A stretch of 64,000 nucleotides of DNA from an uncultured Bacteroidota bacterium (GTDB lineage: Bacteria > Bacteroidota > Bacteroidia > Chitinophagales > Chitinophagaceae), in NCBI GenBank assembly GCA_903887415.1, contig CAISPO010000019.1, forward strand, positions 1 through 64,000, in the 5' to 3' direction. The translations under genes and the position numbers were made by a program. Of this stretch, positions 33,832-42,306 are shown in pieces; positions within the stretch are counted from its first letter, which is position 1; each line of letters opens with the position of its first letter. The notes below the pieces were generated by a model. That model saw only the letters and a program-made list of their open reading frames with translations, did no database searches and was not told the origin of the DNA.

Positions 33832-35061
33832 TCAAATCTCCCATTGTTCTTTTATAACGGTAGCCGCCTGCTCGTTGCCGGTAATCACCGCCAGGCGCTC
33901 TATGACACGCTCCACAAGGGCATCGGGACACGAAGCGCCGGAGGTGATCATAACACGCAATGGCTTGTGGACCGGCAGAAATCCGGTTGTCTCCTTTTCC
34001 ATATGCGCGTGCAGGTCGAAATGACGGATCAACTTTGCAGATAGCAGGCAATGTTCATCATTGATAAAATAGGTAGGCAGCTTTTGTTCACACAACTCCA
34101 CCAGGTGCGATGTATTGGAACTGTTATATCCACCTATTACTAACGCGATATCAGCTTCGCGCTCCAGCATACCCTGCACAGCCGTCTGGTTGTCGTTAGT
34201 GGCATAACATAAGGTATCACGTGTATCTGCAAAACGCTCGCTGGCCTTGTCAGGTGTAGTTTGATAATGCGTTATGATCAGTTGTTTCAGGTAATCGGCG
34301 ATGGCCTGGGTCTCGCTGGCAAGCATAGTGGTCTGGTTTACCACACCTATTCTTTGCAGGTCTTTTGCGGGGTCAAATCCGTGAGAATACTGCCCCTTAA
34401 AATCTTCTGGGAATCCTGTGACAGGCAACTCACCCGTTATGTACCTGCCAAGCAGTTGCGCCTGCTCCATATCTTTTACAACGACCGTGTGTGTATGTGC
34501 CTTACTATGCGAGAAGGTGGCCCTTGTCTCCTCATGGCCAGGCTTGCCATGCACTACTACAGTATAGCCGTCATCGCCGATCTTCTCTGCACGGTTCCAT
34601 ACTTTTTCTACGAAAGGACACGTAGTCTCATAATGAGTAGGATCGATGCCTATGCTCCTCAATTTCTCTTCCAATTCGATTGTGGTGCCAAAGGCGGGGA
34701 TTATCACAACATCGTCACTTTTGAGTTTATCCCAATCTATGAGCATATTGCCCTTGGTATCCATGATGAACTTTATGCCCAGCGCCAGCAGGTCGGCATT
34801 TACACCGGGATTATGGATCATCTCGCTAAGGAGAAATATGCGCTTGCCGGGGTTCTCCGCCACAGCACGAAAAGCGATCTCTATTGCATTTTCCACCCCA
34901 TAGCAAAACCCGAAGTGCCGCGCAAGCAAAACCTGCAGATCGCCTAACTGAAGTACAGTAGGCGTATAGTCTTTCTTCATTTTATCTTCACCCTTGCGCT
35001 TCAGCTTTATGGCGGTAACAAGCGGGCTCCGATAATGGACGGGGACATCAAATGACTTCAT
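33832..35061 (-). CDS. ispH: 4-hydroxy-3-methylbut-2-enyl diphosphate reductase
   Basis: 409 residues, the long form usual in Bacteroidota (the E. coli enzyme is about 316). It is the last enzyme of the MEP pathway, reducing HMBPP to IPP and DMAPP with a 4Fe-4S cluster. Cluster cysteines: Cys53 in RHFGFCYGVENA, Cys148 in YETTCPFVEKVW, Cys378 in ITSGASCPDALVE. The active-site region VNQTTMLASETQ is also present. The start MKSFDVPVHYRSP is kept because this N-terminal extension is typical for the phylum; an in-frame ATG exists at 34980. Confidence 0.95.
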   Translation of the reverse strand: MKSFDVPVHYRSPLVTAIKLKRKGEDKMKKDYTPTVLQLGDLQVLLARHFGFCYGVENAIEIAFRAVAENPGKRIFLLSEMIHNPGVNADLLALGIKFIMDTKGNMLIDWDKLKSDDVVIIPAFGTTIELEEKLRSIGIDPTHYETTCPFVEKVWNRAEKIGDDGYTVVVHGKPGHEETRATFSHSKAHTHTVVVKDMEQAQLLGRYITGELPVTGFPEDFKGQYSHGFDPAKDLQRIGVVNQTTMLASETQAIADYLKQLIITHYQTTPDKASERFADTRDTLCYATNDNQTAVQGMLEREADIALVIGGYNSSNTSHLVELCEQKLPTYFINDEHCLLSAKLIRHFDLHAHMEKETTGFLPVHKPLRVMITSGASCPDALVERVIERLAVITGNEQAATVIKEQWEI

Positions 35062-35364
35062 GGGGCTGCAAAATTACGGAATTCAAAAAGATGATTAGCA
35101 AAAACACTAGCTAAGAACATTATTTAACAGCCTGATAGCACAGTTATTACAGATACCAGTACACCTCAATAATAGACAGCCCTGCCCGCTGATGGGTGGG
35201 GAACAGTTATGTACCTGCCAAGCTAATTCAAAATTAATTCCGGCCCTTCAAATACTTTGAGACCTGACAACAATCATGTTTTGCTTTGACCGTCGTCATA
35301 AGACCGCCATTCCCCTGTATCTACATTTGATACGTTACCGGATCACCACTAAAAAAACTAAAAA
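35062..35364. other. Divergent intergenic region between ispH and the cytochrome operon
   Basis: About 300 bases. A minus-strand -7 box (TAATTTTG, 35069-35076) lies right against the ispH start, and a plus-strand TACATTTG (35332-35339) lies 25 bases before the cytochrome gene. No ORF, repeat or RNA gene was recognised in between. Confidence 0.5.
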
Positions 35365-35769
35365 ATGAAAACGCCAAAGTATTTATCAGGTATTTCGCTC
35401 GCTCTTTGCGGAATCATTTTCGTAAACACACCTGCTCCAGCACAAACCAAGTGGATCGCCCCGGCATCGGCCAACACCTTAAAAAACCCGGGGTCCTGCG
35501 ATGCAGCAACGATGAAGGAAGCGAAAACAATTTATACTTCCACCTGTGCACCATGCCATGGCGTAAAGGGCAAAGGTGACGGCCCGGCGGCGGTAGCACT
35601 AAATCCTAAGCCTGCAGACCATACGTCTAAAGCTATCCAGCAGGAATCAGATGGTTCGCTGTTCTGGAAGCTGAGCGAAGGGAGAGGTGCTATGCAAGCC
35701 TACAAGTCCCAGCTTACCGATAAGCAGCGCTGGGGATTAATATGCTACATAAGAACGCTCAAAAAATAG
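35365..35769 (+). CDS. Monohaem cytochrome c
   Basis: 134 residues with a signal peptide ending AQ (about residue 27). One haem site, CAPCH (Cys61-Cys64-His65), followed by GVKGKGDGPAAVALNPKPADH, the usual loop of small class I cytochromes c, and a likely axial Met in GRGAMQAYKSQLTDKQRWGLICYIRTL. It would be a periplasmic electron carrier. The next genes are a porin-like barrel and a second small cytochrome, all in the same direction with short gaps, so an operon is likely. Confidence 0.88.
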   Translation: MKTPKYLSGISLALCGIIFVNTPAPAQTKWIAPASANTLKNPGSCDAATMKEAKTIYTSTCAPCHGVKGKGDGPAAVALNPKPADHTSKAIQQESDGSLFWKLSEGRGAMQAYKSQLTDKQRWGLICYIRTLKK

Positions 35770-35816
35770 TTTGAAGAGAACCAAACGTATTTACTAACCA
35801 GGCAAAAAAAGATTTT

Positions 35817-37022
35817 ATGAAACTTAGAAATATAGCCGTTTTTTTAATGCTGAGCGCTGCTTTCATATTTGAGGGCATGGGCAGTGTTTATGCGCAGGAC
35901 GCAACGCCGCCAGCACCTTCTAATTCACCCGAAAGCCAGTTCATGGTTGCCGGACTCCTTACGTTCGGTTTTGTTAACCAAAATACTACCAACACCATAG
36001 GCGGGGCAAAAAGCACGGATAAGTATAATAGCCTGGGGGACGCTGACCGGTTTGAATTCAGCCCAATGCTATTGTGGCGGCACGGCGACAACCTGCTTCT
36101 GGAGTTTGAACCGTCTTTTGATGGCAATTCACTTGGTGTCAATTGGGCAGACGTATCTTATATCGTAGGCCCCGGCCTGATAATAAGAGGCGGTTACTTG
36201 GTATTGCCCTTTGGATCTTACAATAAACGCCTGGCTGCAGGTTGGATCAACAAACTGGCATCTGACCCCATCGGGACAGATATAGCCGGAACAGATTTTG
36301 GCGTTGAAGTTGAAGGCGGCCTTCCACTTGGTAACATGAAGTGGAGTTACGATGTAAGCCTTACCAATGGGTTTCAATTGAATAATGACGGCACAATATC
36401 CGGTGTGGGAATAACAGCCATCAACAACGGAAAAACAGCGTGTGGCAGGCTTGCATTATTGCCATTTTCCAATTCCAGCCTGGAAATCGGGGTATCCGGT
36501 TTATACGGTGCCATTGCCACTCCGCAAGGAGCCACGTTCACCAACACAAATCCGACGGATACAAAGGGGCCCATGACATCTATGTATGCTATCGATCTCA
36601 ACTACGTAAAAAATATAAGCCCGATCCAGCTCAATATAAAGGCGCAATACAGCACTTCTATGGTCACTAAACAAAATTACCTTAGCCCAGTCGATTCCAC
36701 CCAGACCTATACTTTTACAAATACAACTACTGCGGCATTCGGACAGGTTTCGGTAAGGCCCGTAGCCTCAAAAAACAAGGTGCTGAAAAACCTGGAGCTG
36801 GCATTCAGATATACTGGGTACACAGCACCACAAAATTCAACCTGGGGACAAAATTATAACGAAGAAGATGTCGCTCTCGATTACTGGCTGAGTTGGAGGA
36901 CAGTGCTGAAGGTTGCTTATGAAAATATTAAGTCGGACGGCACCTCATCTGTGAGCATTGCCGGCACACAGGGCACTACAGCCATCAGTAGGATCATCCT
37001 CCAGTTTTCAACAGAATTCTAA
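35817..37022 (+). CDS. Outer-membrane beta-barrel porin-like protein
   Basis: 401 residues; signal peptide ending YAQ, a short Pro/Ser linker, then alternating amphipathic strands: FEFSPMLLWRHGDNLLLEFEPSF, VSYIVGPGLIIRGGYLVLPFG, LELAFRYTGYT, SWRTVLKVAYENI, ending in ISRIILQFSTEF with a C-terminal Phe, a barrel-insertion signature. It resembles phosphate-selective-porin-like or DcaP-like trimeric porins. Placed between two cytochromes c, it may host or feed an electron-transfer step across the outer membrane, or simply be a co-regulated porin. Substrate unknown. Confidence 0.72.
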   Translation: MKLRNIAVFLMLSAAFIFEGMGSVYAQDATPPAPSNSPESQFMVAGLLTFGFVNQNTTNTIGGAKSTDKYNSLGDADRFEFSPMLLWRHGDNLLLEFEPSFDGNSLGVNWADVSYIVGPGLIIRGGYLVLPFGSYNKRLAAGWINKLASDPIGTDIAGTDFGVEVEGGLPLGNMKWSYDVSLTNGFQLNNDGTISGVGITAINNGKTACGRLALLPFSNSSLEIGVSGLYGAIATPQGATFTNTNPTDTKGPMTSMYAIDLNYVKNISPIQLNIKAQYSTSMVTKQNYLSPVDSTQTYTFTNTTTAAFGQVSVRPVASKNKVLKNLELAFRYTGYTAPQNSTWGQNYNEEDVALDYWLSWRTVLKVAYENIKSDGTSSVSIAGTQGTTAISRIILQFSTEF

Positions 37023-37054
37023 AAAATACGCCGCCCAGTTCTAAAACATTTTTT

Positions 37055-37345
37055 ATGAAAAAAACACTCAGGTCAAAATACATCATAACAGCATTAGTGG
37101 CTTGCTATTGCCTAACGGCAATTATATTCTCCAACGGATGCATTGAAAGTAAGAAAGTGGCCGCAAAAAGTGGAGTTGAATTATGGGCCGAAAATTGCCA
37201 GCGGTGTCATAATACGCCATCTGCTACTTCATTTTCCGCAGAACAATGGAAAACTATAGGCATGCATATGCAGACAAGGGCCTTGCTGACAAACAATGAA
37301 CGTGATAAAGTGGTTGCATTCTTGCAGGCTGGGAGCAAAAACTAA
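37055..37345 (+). CDS. Small cytochrome c-like lipoprotein
   Basis: 96 residues. A hydrophobic N-terminus followed by FSNGC suggests a lipobox with acylated Cys29. One haem site CQRCH (Cys48-Cys51-His52) in ELWAENCQRCHNTPSA, and candidate axial Met residues in TIGMHMQTRALL. The haem domain is very short. It is last in the cytochrome-porin operon; a strong terminator follows. Confidence 0.8.
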   Translation: MKKTLRSKYIITALVACYCLTAIIFSNGCIESKKVAAKSGVELWAENCQRCHNTPSATSFSAEQWKTIGMHMQTRALLTNNERDKVVAFLQAGSKN

Positions 37346-37366
37346 TAACGGAAATCAGTACCTAAC

Positions 37367-37398
37367 AAAAAACGCCAGACATTGGTCCGGCGTTTTTT
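37367..37398. terminator. Bidirectional terminator between the cytochrome operon and lon
   Basis: AAAAAACGCC (37367-37376) pairs with GGCGTTTTTT (37389-37398); an inner GAC/GTC stem closes an ATTG loop. It is flanked by convergent genes. Confidence 0.9.
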
Positions 37399-37428
37399 GT
37401 TATACTATCTACAGAAACTAATTGGTTG

Positions 37429-39852
37429 TTACTTCTTCCCCAGCGCCAACCCCAGCACATCAGCCACATCAGATACATAGTGGAACGTCAGTCCCTTGAT
37501 GTATTCCTTGTTTATTTCGTCAACGTCTTTTTCATTGGCTTTCGGCATAATAATCTCCCGGATACCGGCGCGCTTGGCTGCAAGCATCTTTTCTTTGATA
37601 CCGCCCACTGGTAACACTTGTCCGCGAAGGGTGATCTCACCCGTCATGGCATAATATGGTTTTACCTTTTTGCCGGTAAATGCCGATGCCAGGGAAGTGA
37701 GCATAGTAATGCCCGCGCTTGGGCCATCCTTAGGGGTAGCGCCTTCCGGCACATGCACATGTATGTTTGTGTTCTCGAACTGCTCAACGGATATATCATA
37801 CTCAGCCGCATGGGCTTGCAGGTAAGATAATGCTGTGCTTACGCTTTCCTTCATCACATTGCCCAGGTTGCCGGTGAGCGTGAGGTTACCCTTGCCTTTA
37901 GATAAAGATGTTTCTATAAAGAGTATGTCGCCGCCGGCAGCGGTCCAAGCCAGTCCCACGACCACGCCGGTCGGATGGCCCTTGGTATAAATATCGTTGC
38001 TGAAACGCGGTTTGCCCAGCGCATGTTCCACCAACTCTGTTGTTACCTGCGGGGCCACTTTTTCATCCATAGCAACATCTTTGGCTACGGAGCGCATAAT
38101 ACCTGCCAGCAGGCGGTCCAGCTCGCGCACACCGCTTTCGCGGGTGTATTCCTGTATTATTTTCCCAATCACCTTATCGGGGAAACGAAGCGGCACTTTA
38201 CTAAGGCCATGCAGCTCCCTTTGCTTAGGCAGCAGGTGGCGCTTGGCTATCTCCGTCTTTTCTTCGGGTGAATATCCCGAAAGCTGAATGATCTCCAGGC
38301 GGTCGCGCAGCGCCGGCTGTATATCGCTGAGGCTGTTGGCTGTGGCTATGAATAAGACTTTTGAAAGGTCGAATTCAAGCTCCAGGTAGTTATCATAAAA
38401 TGAGTTGTTCTGTTCCGGATCCAGTATTTCCAGCAGCGCGGAGCTTGGATCACCACGAAAATCCTTGCCCAGTTTATCTATCTCATCGAGTATAAAAACA
38501 GGGTTAGCCGATTTTATTTTTCTTAAAGATTGGATGATACGGCCCGGCATAGCGCCTATATAGGTTTTGCGGTGGCCGCGCAGCTCACTCTCATCATGCA
38601 GGCCGCCAAGGCTCAGGCGCACATACTTACGGCTAATAGCATTGGCAATGCTCCGGCCAAGTGAAGTCTTACCGATGCCCGGAGGGCCCACAAAACACAG
38701 AATTGGCGATTTCATATCGCCCTTCAGTTTCAGCACAGCCAGGTATTCTACTATACGGTCCTTTATCTTGTCCATGCCATAGTGGTCATCATCCAGCACT
38801 TTCTGTGCTTTTTTGAGGTCGTAACTATCTTCGGTATAAACACCCCACGGCAGGTCAAGCATGAGGTCGAGGTGATTATAGATAACCGAGTAATCGGGTG
38901 TGCTGGGGTGCATACGCTCCAGCTTCTCTATGTTTTTCTTAAAAAGCTCCTTGGCTGCATCCGTCCACTTCATTTCCTCCGCGCGCTTCTGAAGGTCTTT
39001 TATTTCGCGCTCATTAGGGTCGCCGCCCAGCTCTTCACGTATTGACTTTAGCTGCTGCTGAAGGAAGTATTCGCGCTGCTGCCGGTCTATATCTGCGCGT
39101 GTTTTATTGGTGATCTCGTTTTTGAGTTCCACCAGTTGCAATTCCGTTTGCAGCAGGTTCAATAGTTTTTCGGCGCGGGTGCGTATATCGTCTTCTTCCA
39201 GCATAGCCTGCTTATCCTGGAGCTTCGCCGAAATATTTGAAGCCACGAAATGCATCAGGAACGACTGCTGTTCTATATTTCGCAATACAATGCTGGCCTC
39301 ATTGGGCATATTCATAGACTGCTGGGCAATACGCTCGGAATATTCTTTTATAGAAGATATCAGGGCGTCAAATGATTCGTCCTTCTGAGGATACACATCT
39401 TCCAGGTATCTCACCTGTGCAGTATAGTATGGATCAACCTGGGTATAAGCCTCTATTTTGAACCGCATGCGGCCCATAATGAATATAGTAATGTTGCCAT
39501 CTGGCATCTTAATCTGCTTCACTACCTTGGCCAGTGTACCTACAGAATAAATATCATCGGGCATCGGGTCTTCGTTGCTGCTGTCTTTCTGGGCAATAAC
39601 GGCTATCCATTTATCCCCCTTCTGCGCAGCGGCAATTGCTTTCACCGACTTTTCGCGGGCTACGGTAATAGGCAGCACCACATTAGGGAACAACACCGTA
39701 TTCCGCAACGCGATCACGGGCAGCTCCATGGGGAGCGACCCGCGTTCCTGCTCATCCATTTCATCTTCGCCCAGCGGAACGATAGGCATAAATTCTACTT
39801 CCTGTTCAGTTTGGCCTAAAAACATATCAAACATTGATCTAATTTCGGACAT
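37429..39852 (-). CDS. lon: ATP-dependent protease La (Lon)
   Basis: About 807 residues. It has an N-terminal LON substrate-binding domain ([21 protein letters not shown]), a coiled region, an AAA+ module with Walker [12 protein letters not shown] and Walker [10 protein letters not shown], and a C-terminal serine-lysine protease with Ser in [10 protein letters not shown] and Lys in [14 protein letters not shown]. It degrades misfolded and regulatory proteins in the cytoplasm. The start [11 protein letters not shown] (39852) is chosen; an upstream in-frame ATG would include a segment overlapping a -7 box. Confidence 0.96.
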   Translation of the reverse strand: MSEIRSMFDMFLGQTEQEVEFMPIVPLGEDEMDEQERGSLPMELPVIALRNTVLFPNVVLPITVAREKSVKAIAAAQKGDKWIAVIAQKDSSNEDPMPDDIYSVGTLAKVVKQIKMPDGNITIFIMGRMRFKIEAYTQVDPYYTAQVRYLEDVYPQKDESFDALISSIKEYSERIAQQSMNMPNEASIVLRNIEQQSFLMHFVASNISAKLQDKQAMLEEDDIRTRAEKLLNLLQTELQLVELKNEITNKTRADIDRQQREYFLQQQLKSIREELGGDPNEREIKDLQKRAEEMKWTDAAKELFKKNIEKLERMHPSTPDYSVIYNHLDLMLDLPWGVYTEDSYDLKKAQKVLDDDHYGMDKIKDRIVEYLAVLKLKGDMKSPILCFVGPPGIGKTSLGRSIANAISRKYVRLSLGGLHDESELRGHRKTYIGAMPGRIIQSLRKIKSANPVFILDEIDKLGKDFRGDPSSALLEILDPEQNNSFYDNYLELEFDLSKVLFIATANSLSDIQPALRDRLEIIQLSGYSPEEKTEIAKRHLLPKQRELHGLSKVPLRFPDKVIGKIIQEYTRESGVRELDRLLAGIMRSVAKDVAMDEKVAPQVTTELVEHALGKPRFSNDIYTKGHPTGVVVGLAWTAAGGDILFIETSLSKGKGNLTLTGNLGNVMKESVSTALSYLQAHAAEYDISVEQFENTNIHVHVPEGATPKDGPSAGITMLTSLASAFTGKKVKPYYAMTGEITLRGQVLPVGGIKEKMLAAKRAGIREIIMPKANEKDVDEINKEYIKGLTFHYVSDVADVLGLALGKK

Positions 39853-39857
39853 TATGT

Positions 39858-39865
39858 CAAAGTTA
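39858..39865 (-). promoter_or_regulatory. -7 box abutting the lon start
   Basis: Minus-strand TAACTTTG, only 5 bases upstream of the ATG at 39852, implying a near-leaderless transcript if used. Confidence 0.4.
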
Positions 39866-40018
39866 CCTCTATTTAATATTAAATAAGGGGGTGTAAAGAT
39901 AAGGGTCAATACCTATGCCAAAACATATATCCGGCAATTTTTGCAGTATTTAGTGCATTGACTTTAAACGATAACGCGCCCGGTACGCATTATCTTATTT
40001 ATTTCTGCCTATAATTTT

Positions 40019-40026
40019 TATCTTTG
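40019..40026 (+). promoter_or_regulatory. -7 box for the first barrel paralogue
   Basis: TATCTTTG followed by GCCAAA, 13 bases before the ATG at 40040. The same TATCTTTGGCCAAA string precedes the second paralogue. Confidence 0.55.
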
Positions 40027-40039
40027 GCCAAAATATACA

Positions 40040-40858
40040 ATGAAAAAAAGGGTATTCCTGGCGCTGTTGTTTCTTTCCTGCATGGCAGTGATGACAGCCG
40101 GTGCGCAAGAGAAAGCCGACAATAAAGCCAGGAAGGAAGAGGTGAAAAAGAAGAAGCATAAAAGGCATAAAAAGCGGCCATTCACAGCCCGCCCATTCTT
40201 TATAGGCACTGATGTTGACGGCGCTATGTTCTCCACGGCATTCATACATCATTCCTACTCTTATCTTACCCGGCAGCTTCCTACAAATACAGTAGGCACG
40301 GTGCGTTTTTCCGGCTTCCTGAATACTGGCCTTACGGTGAATTTCAATCTAACCCAAACGCTAGGCTTATACACAGGAATCGACATCAAGAACATTGGCT
40401 TTAACGATTATACCTATGCCGACAGCACCATAAAACGCCGCTCCTACAATGTGGGCATACCGCTGGGCATTAAGATAGGCAATATGGATGACAAGAAGGC
40501 GTTCGGCTTTATCGGCGGAGGCATAGACAAGCCGATCAATTACAAGCAGAAGCAATACCTGGTAAGAAACGAGAAAACGGTGAACTTCAACGAGTGGTTC
40601 AGCGACCGCACTCCTGTGATAATGCCCTATGTGTTCATCGGGGCTGCGGTGAAAGGAGGCGCGGTGTTCAAGCTGCAATACTATCCCGGCAATTTCCTGA
40701 ATCCCAACTACAAAGCATCCAACGGGCTGGAGCCCAACTACGGCTATGATGTCCATGTGCTGGTGCTGAGTGTTGGGTACTGGGTGCCTGTAGATAAGCG
40801 CCACAAGAACATTCCCGGAACTACGGTAGCACCCAACGGGCAGCGGCGGATGAACTAA
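40040..40858 (+). CDS. Outer-membrane beta-barrel family protein, paralogue 1
   Basis: 272 residues; signal peptide ending GAQ, then a strongly basic linker (KARKEEVKKKKHKRHKKRP) and a barrel-like domain of alternating strands (FFIGTDVDGAMFSTAFI, LTVNFNLTQTLGLYTGIDIKNIGF, NVGIPLGIKIGNM, FGFIGGGIDKPINYKQKQY, FKLQYYPGNFLNPNY, HVLVLSVGYWVPV). The pattern fits PorT/OmpA-like small barrels of Bacteroidota. Ligand and role unknown. The following gene is a paralogue. Confidence 0.7.
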   Translation: MKKRVFLALLFLSCMAVMTAGAQEKADNKARKEEVKKKKHKRHKKRPFTARPFFIGTDVDGAMFSTAFIHHSYSYLTRQLPTNTVGTVRFSGFLNTGLTVNFNLTQTLGLYTGIDIKNIGFNDYTYADSTIKRRSYNVGIPLGIKIGNMDDKKAFGFIGGGIDKPINYKQKQYLVRNEKTVNFNEWFSDRTPVIMPYVFIGAAVKGGAVFKLQYYPGNFLNPNYKASNGLEPNYGYDVHVLVLSVGYWVPVDKRHKNIPGTTVAPNGQRRMN

Positions 40859-40909
40859 CATAAGGGCTACAAGGGCTTGATGGCGCGATTTTGCTTATTT
40901 ATTGTTTCA

Positions 40910-40917
40910 TATCTTTG
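40910..40917 (+). promoter_or_regulatory. -7 box for the second barrel paralogue
   Basis: TATCTTTG with a TTTG at 40890-40893 as a possible -33 element. It lies downstream of an in-frame ATG at 40902, which supports the ATG at 40932 as the real start. Confidence 0.55.
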
Positions 40918-40931
40918 GCCAAATAAAACCC

Positions 40932-41714
40932 ATGACGAAATATTTATTGACTACGCTGTTCATTGCATTGTTTATCACTTCTGCTGCTTCTGCTAAAATT
41001 CCGGGTGCAGCAGCCAAAGACAGCATAGTAATCAAAACGCGTCCGCATGTGCGTAAATTCTTTATCGGTACAGCCCTCGATGCCGGAATATTTTCTCTGG
41101 CTACTATACAGCGGGATTATACTAATGCCCTGGGCGCCCCAATTGGCTCCACCACTAGTTACAGCACACTTCGTTTTTCATACATCCTCAATTTCGGGCT
41201 GACATTCAACTTCAATTTTGGCAGGCATTTTGGTGTTTACACCGGAGTAGATCTCAAGAACATAGGCTTTATTGAGAAACTTTCAGGCGGTGAAACACAA
41301 AAGCAACGCACCTATAATATAGGTGCGCCTATAGGAATAAAAATAGGCAACATGGCAGATAAGCGGGAATACCTTTTCTTTGGCGGAGGCGTTGACGCGC
41401 CTTTTAACTACAAAGAAAAAAGGTTTGTGATCCGCAGCCAGAAAACCAAGTTCAATGAATGGTTCAGCGATGCAACACCGTCTATAATGCCTTATGTATT
41501 TGCAGGCTTTGCGATCCCGCACGGAATATCTTTTAAGTTCCAGTACTACCCGAATAACTACATAAACCCGGACTATTACAGGGCCGGTTTCATACCGAAT
41601 GAGGCCACAACAGTGCACCTTATGCTGCTCAGCATAGGCTTTACTGCACCTTTCGGGAAAAACCCGGATATAGTGAAAAAACACGTAGCCGACCTCAAAA
41701 CTTCAACTATGTAG
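40932..41714 (+). CDS. Outer-membrane beta-barrel family protein, paralogue 2
   Basis: 260 residues with a signal peptide (MTKYLLTTLFIALFITSAASA). It follows paralogue 1 strand by strand: FFIGTALDAGIFSLATI, LTFNFNFGRHFGVYTGVDLKNIGF, NIGAPIGIKIGNM, FFGGGVDAPFNYKEKRF, NEWFSDATPSIMPYVFAGF, FKFQYYPNNYINPDY. It lacks the long Lys-rich linker of paralogue 1. It has its own promoter rather than reading through. Function unknown. Confidence 0.7.
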   Translation: MTKYLLTTLFIALFITSAASAKIPGAAAKDSIVIKTRPHVRKFFIGTALDAGIFSLATIQRDYTNALGAPIGSTTSYSTLRFSYILNFGLTFNFNFGRHFGVYTGVDLKNIGFIEKLSGGETQKQRTYNIGAPIGIKIGNMADKREYLFFGGGVDAPFNYKEKRFVIRSQKTKFNEWFSDATPSIMPYVFAGFAIPHGISFKFQYYPNNYINPDYYRAGFIPNEATTVHLMLLSIGFTAPFGKNPDIVKKHVADLKTSTM

Positions 41715-41725
41715 TACCTCCCTTT

Positions 41726-42280
41726 ATGGGAGCGCATAAATCCAACAAAGTGAGTCAAAAGAAAACGATGGAAGAACTGGGCCGCAAAAGCCCTGAAGAT
41801 ATGCTTGCTTCCGGCAAACACCCTGTAATAGTGATACTTGATGATGTGCGCAGCATGCACAATGTGGGTGCTATATTCCGCACTTGCGATGCCTTTGCGG
41901 TAGAAGCCCTGTACCTCTGCGGCTACACACCTGCACCACCCCACCGCGACATTCATAAAACAGCGCTTGGCGCTACCGAAACAGTGCAATGGAAAAACTT
42001 CACAACAACAATGGATGCAGTAGCTGCGGCAAGAGAAGCTGGCTATAAGATACTCGCAGTAGAGCAGGCGCATAACAGCGTAATGCTGGACAAGCTAAAC
42101 TGGCAACATGAAAAAATAGCATTGGTCTTTGGGAATGAGGTAACAGGTGTAAATGACCAGGTGCTGGAAGCTGCCGATGGCTGCATCGAAATACCGCAAT
42201 GGGGCGCAAAGCACTCTCTTAATATTTCCGTGAGCGTGGGCGTGGTATTGTGGGAGATGGTAAGAACCCCCGCGCCCTAA
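41726..42280 (+). CDS. SpoU/TrmH-family RNA 2'-O-methyltransferase
   Basis: 184 residues, a minimal SPOUT domain. Motif 1 SMHNVGAIFRTCDAF, motif 2 IALVFGNEVTGV, motif 3 IEIPQWGAKHSLNISVSVGVVLWE form the knotted SAM site. It probably methylates ribose in tRNA (TrmH type, G18) or rRNA. No N-terminal RNA-binding extension is present. An in-frame ATG at 41768 (MEELGRKSPED) could be the true start. It lies 11 bases after the barrel gene, probably co-transcribed, and converges with kup. Confidence 0.85.
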   Translation: MGAHKSNKVSQKKTMEELGRKSPEDMLASGKHPVIVILDDVRSMHNVGAIFRTCDAFAVEALYLCGYTPAPPHRDIHKTALGATETVQWKNFTTTMDAVAAAREAGYKILAVEQAHNSVMLDKLNWQHEKIALVFGNEVTGVNDQVLEAADGCIEIPQWGAKHSLNISVSVGVVLWEMVRTPAP

Positions 42281-42306
42281 AGGGGTGAGCAGGCGTATGA
42301 CCGGTC

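Noticed and set aside
34261-34947. 228-codon open frame antisense to ispH
   Set aside because: ispH motifs and cluster cysteines are intact on the other strand; the antisense product has no domain-like pattern.
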